DNA of 64,000 bases from Halostagnicola larsenii XH-48 (GTDB taxonomy: Archaea; Halobacteriota; Halobacteria; Halobacteriales; Natrialbaceae): assembly GCF_000517625.1 (NCBI RefSeq), contig NZ_CP007055.1, positions 434,001-498,000 on the forward strand, given 5' to 3'. Within the stretch, counting starts at the first letter, position 1, and each line of letters begins with the position of its first letter. The position numbers were made by a program, and so were the translations under genes. A model generated the notes under the pieces. It had not been told where the DNA came from. It saw only the letters and a list, made by a program, of their open reading frames with translations, and ran no database searches. Shown piece by piece: positions 63,434 to 64,000 of this stretch.

Positions 63434-64000
63434 ATGATAGGGATGATACTTCAGGTTCCGATCGTCGACATGGAGTTCGAAGCGTTCGCCGTCCTGCTCA
63501 TCGCCGCACTCGCCGGCGGAGCGTTCGGTGCCGCGCTCGGCGCGCTCCCCTCGTTCGTCTTCACCGGCTTCGTCGTCTTCCTCGGCGAGGGTCTCGCGAT
63601 CCTCGAGCGAGCGATCGGCGGCCTCGATGTCGTTCCCTCGGGCGAACTCGCGACGGGCATCACCGGAACGATCGGGTTCGGCCCGGTCACCGGCCCCCAC
63701 ATCGCCTTCGCCGGCGGCGTCGCCGCGACCGCCTACGCCGGGAGGAAGTACCCCGAGATGGAGCCAGCCGACTGGGACTACCACTTCGGGAAGGACATCC
63801 TCTACGCGTTCGGTACCAAACCCGACATCCTCGCGGTCGGCGCGATCTTCGGCGTCCTCGGGATGCTCATCACGCGTGGACTGGACGGCGTCGGCTTCCC
63901 GACGGACAACATCGCGCTCTCGGTCGTAGCGACGGCCTTCCTGGCGCGACTCGCGTTCGGGTACCCGATCGTGGGTCGAGTCGGCGGCTCGAGCATCCTC
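63434..64000 (+). CDS. Glycerol-operon membrane protein (glpX-like of haloarchaea), partial
   Basis: 189 codons, cut by the right edge. Hydrophobic helices at the N-terminus (FAVLLIAALAGGAFGAALGA, SFVFTGFVVFLGEG) and later (ILAVGAIFGVLGMLITRG). GTIGFGPVTGPHIAFAGGVAA is Gly-rich as in channels. It begins three bases after the glpK stop, so it is co-transcribed. In Haloferax a membrane protein gene of this type follows glpK and has been proposed to help glycerol entry; that role is inferred here. Confidence 0.75.
   Translation, partial: MIGMILQVPIVDMEFEAFAVLLIAALAGGAFGAALGALPSFVFTGFVVFLGEGLAILERAIGGLDVVPSGELATGITGTIGFGPVTGPHIAFAGGVAATAYAGRKYPEMEPADWDYHFGKDILYAFGTKPDILAVGAIFGVLGMLITRGLDGVGFPTDNIALSVVATAFLARLAFGYPIVGRVGGSSIL

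Noticed and set aside
1-64000. CRISPR arrays, rRNA or tRNA genes
   Set aside because: No regularly spaced repeats or conserved RNA-gene segments were found on reading both strands.

Overview
The window is 64 kb from a halophilic archaeon (class Halobacteria), most likely of the Natrialbales (Natrinema/Haloterrigena-like). This is inferred from high GC, very acidic proteins, frequent leaderless starts with a TATA-like box about 25 bases before the start codon, Bat-type HTH_10 and HalOD1 domains, an archaeal N-glycosylation locus with AglB, and three-subunit glycerol-3-phosphate dehydrogenase. I see no rRNA, tRNA, CRISPR array or complete insertion sequence.

Layout. 0-9.7 kb: an acetyltransferase, a ubiquitin-like SAMP modifier, a Bat-type regulator, a zinc micro-protein, a K+ channel, and a pentose/nucleoside salvage group (deoC, a DUF63 membrane protein, a PfkB kinase, uridine phosphorylase) with a HalOD1 protein inside. 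9.7-10.9 kb holds no convincing gene. 10.9-14.3 kb: a Tat-exported PhoX/DUF839 protein carrying both a cohesin-like and a dockerin-like module, overlapping the gene for a membrane-anchored cohesin-like protein. 15.2-20.9 kb: an Orc1/Cdc6 paralogue, a polytopic membrane protein, then a tightly overlapping trio (RecA-like protein without a P-loop, coiled-coil protein, B-family DNA polymerase with an altered motif C) that resembles the archaeal Dpo2/inactivated-PolB damage-response cluster. 21-26.5 kb: an overlapping phosphorelay (multi-sensor histidine kinase, stand-alone receiver, receiver-GAF-HTH_10 regulator). 26.5-35.8 kb: membrane proteins, archaeosine synthase, a chemotaxis transducer, SppA, DUF373, diphthine-ammonia ligase.

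35.8-53.3 kb is a protein N-glycosylation locus: nucleotide-sugar epimerase, AglF-like nucleotidyltransferase, three alkaline-phosphatase-superfamily (sulfatase-like) enzymes, GT61, GT4 and GT2 glycosyltransferases, a flippase, the oligosaccharyltransferase AglB, and a DUF368 (polyprenyl-phosphate translocase family) protein. The three sulfatase-like proteins share a short C-terminal signature.

53.4-57 kb is an AT-rich patch with a 44-residue DUF7503-type peptide gene and a CHAT-domain cysteine protease, followed by a degenerate Orc1-like ATPase gene that overlaps glpC. 57-64 kb is glycerol catabolism: glpA-glpB-(38-codon mini-ORF)-glpC leftward, glpK and a partial membrane protein rightward.

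Best candidates for under-described biology: the CHAT/DUF7503/degenerate-Orc patch, the cohesin-dockerin PhoX pair, the polymerase cassette, and the sulfatase-rich, DUF368-linked glycosylation locus.
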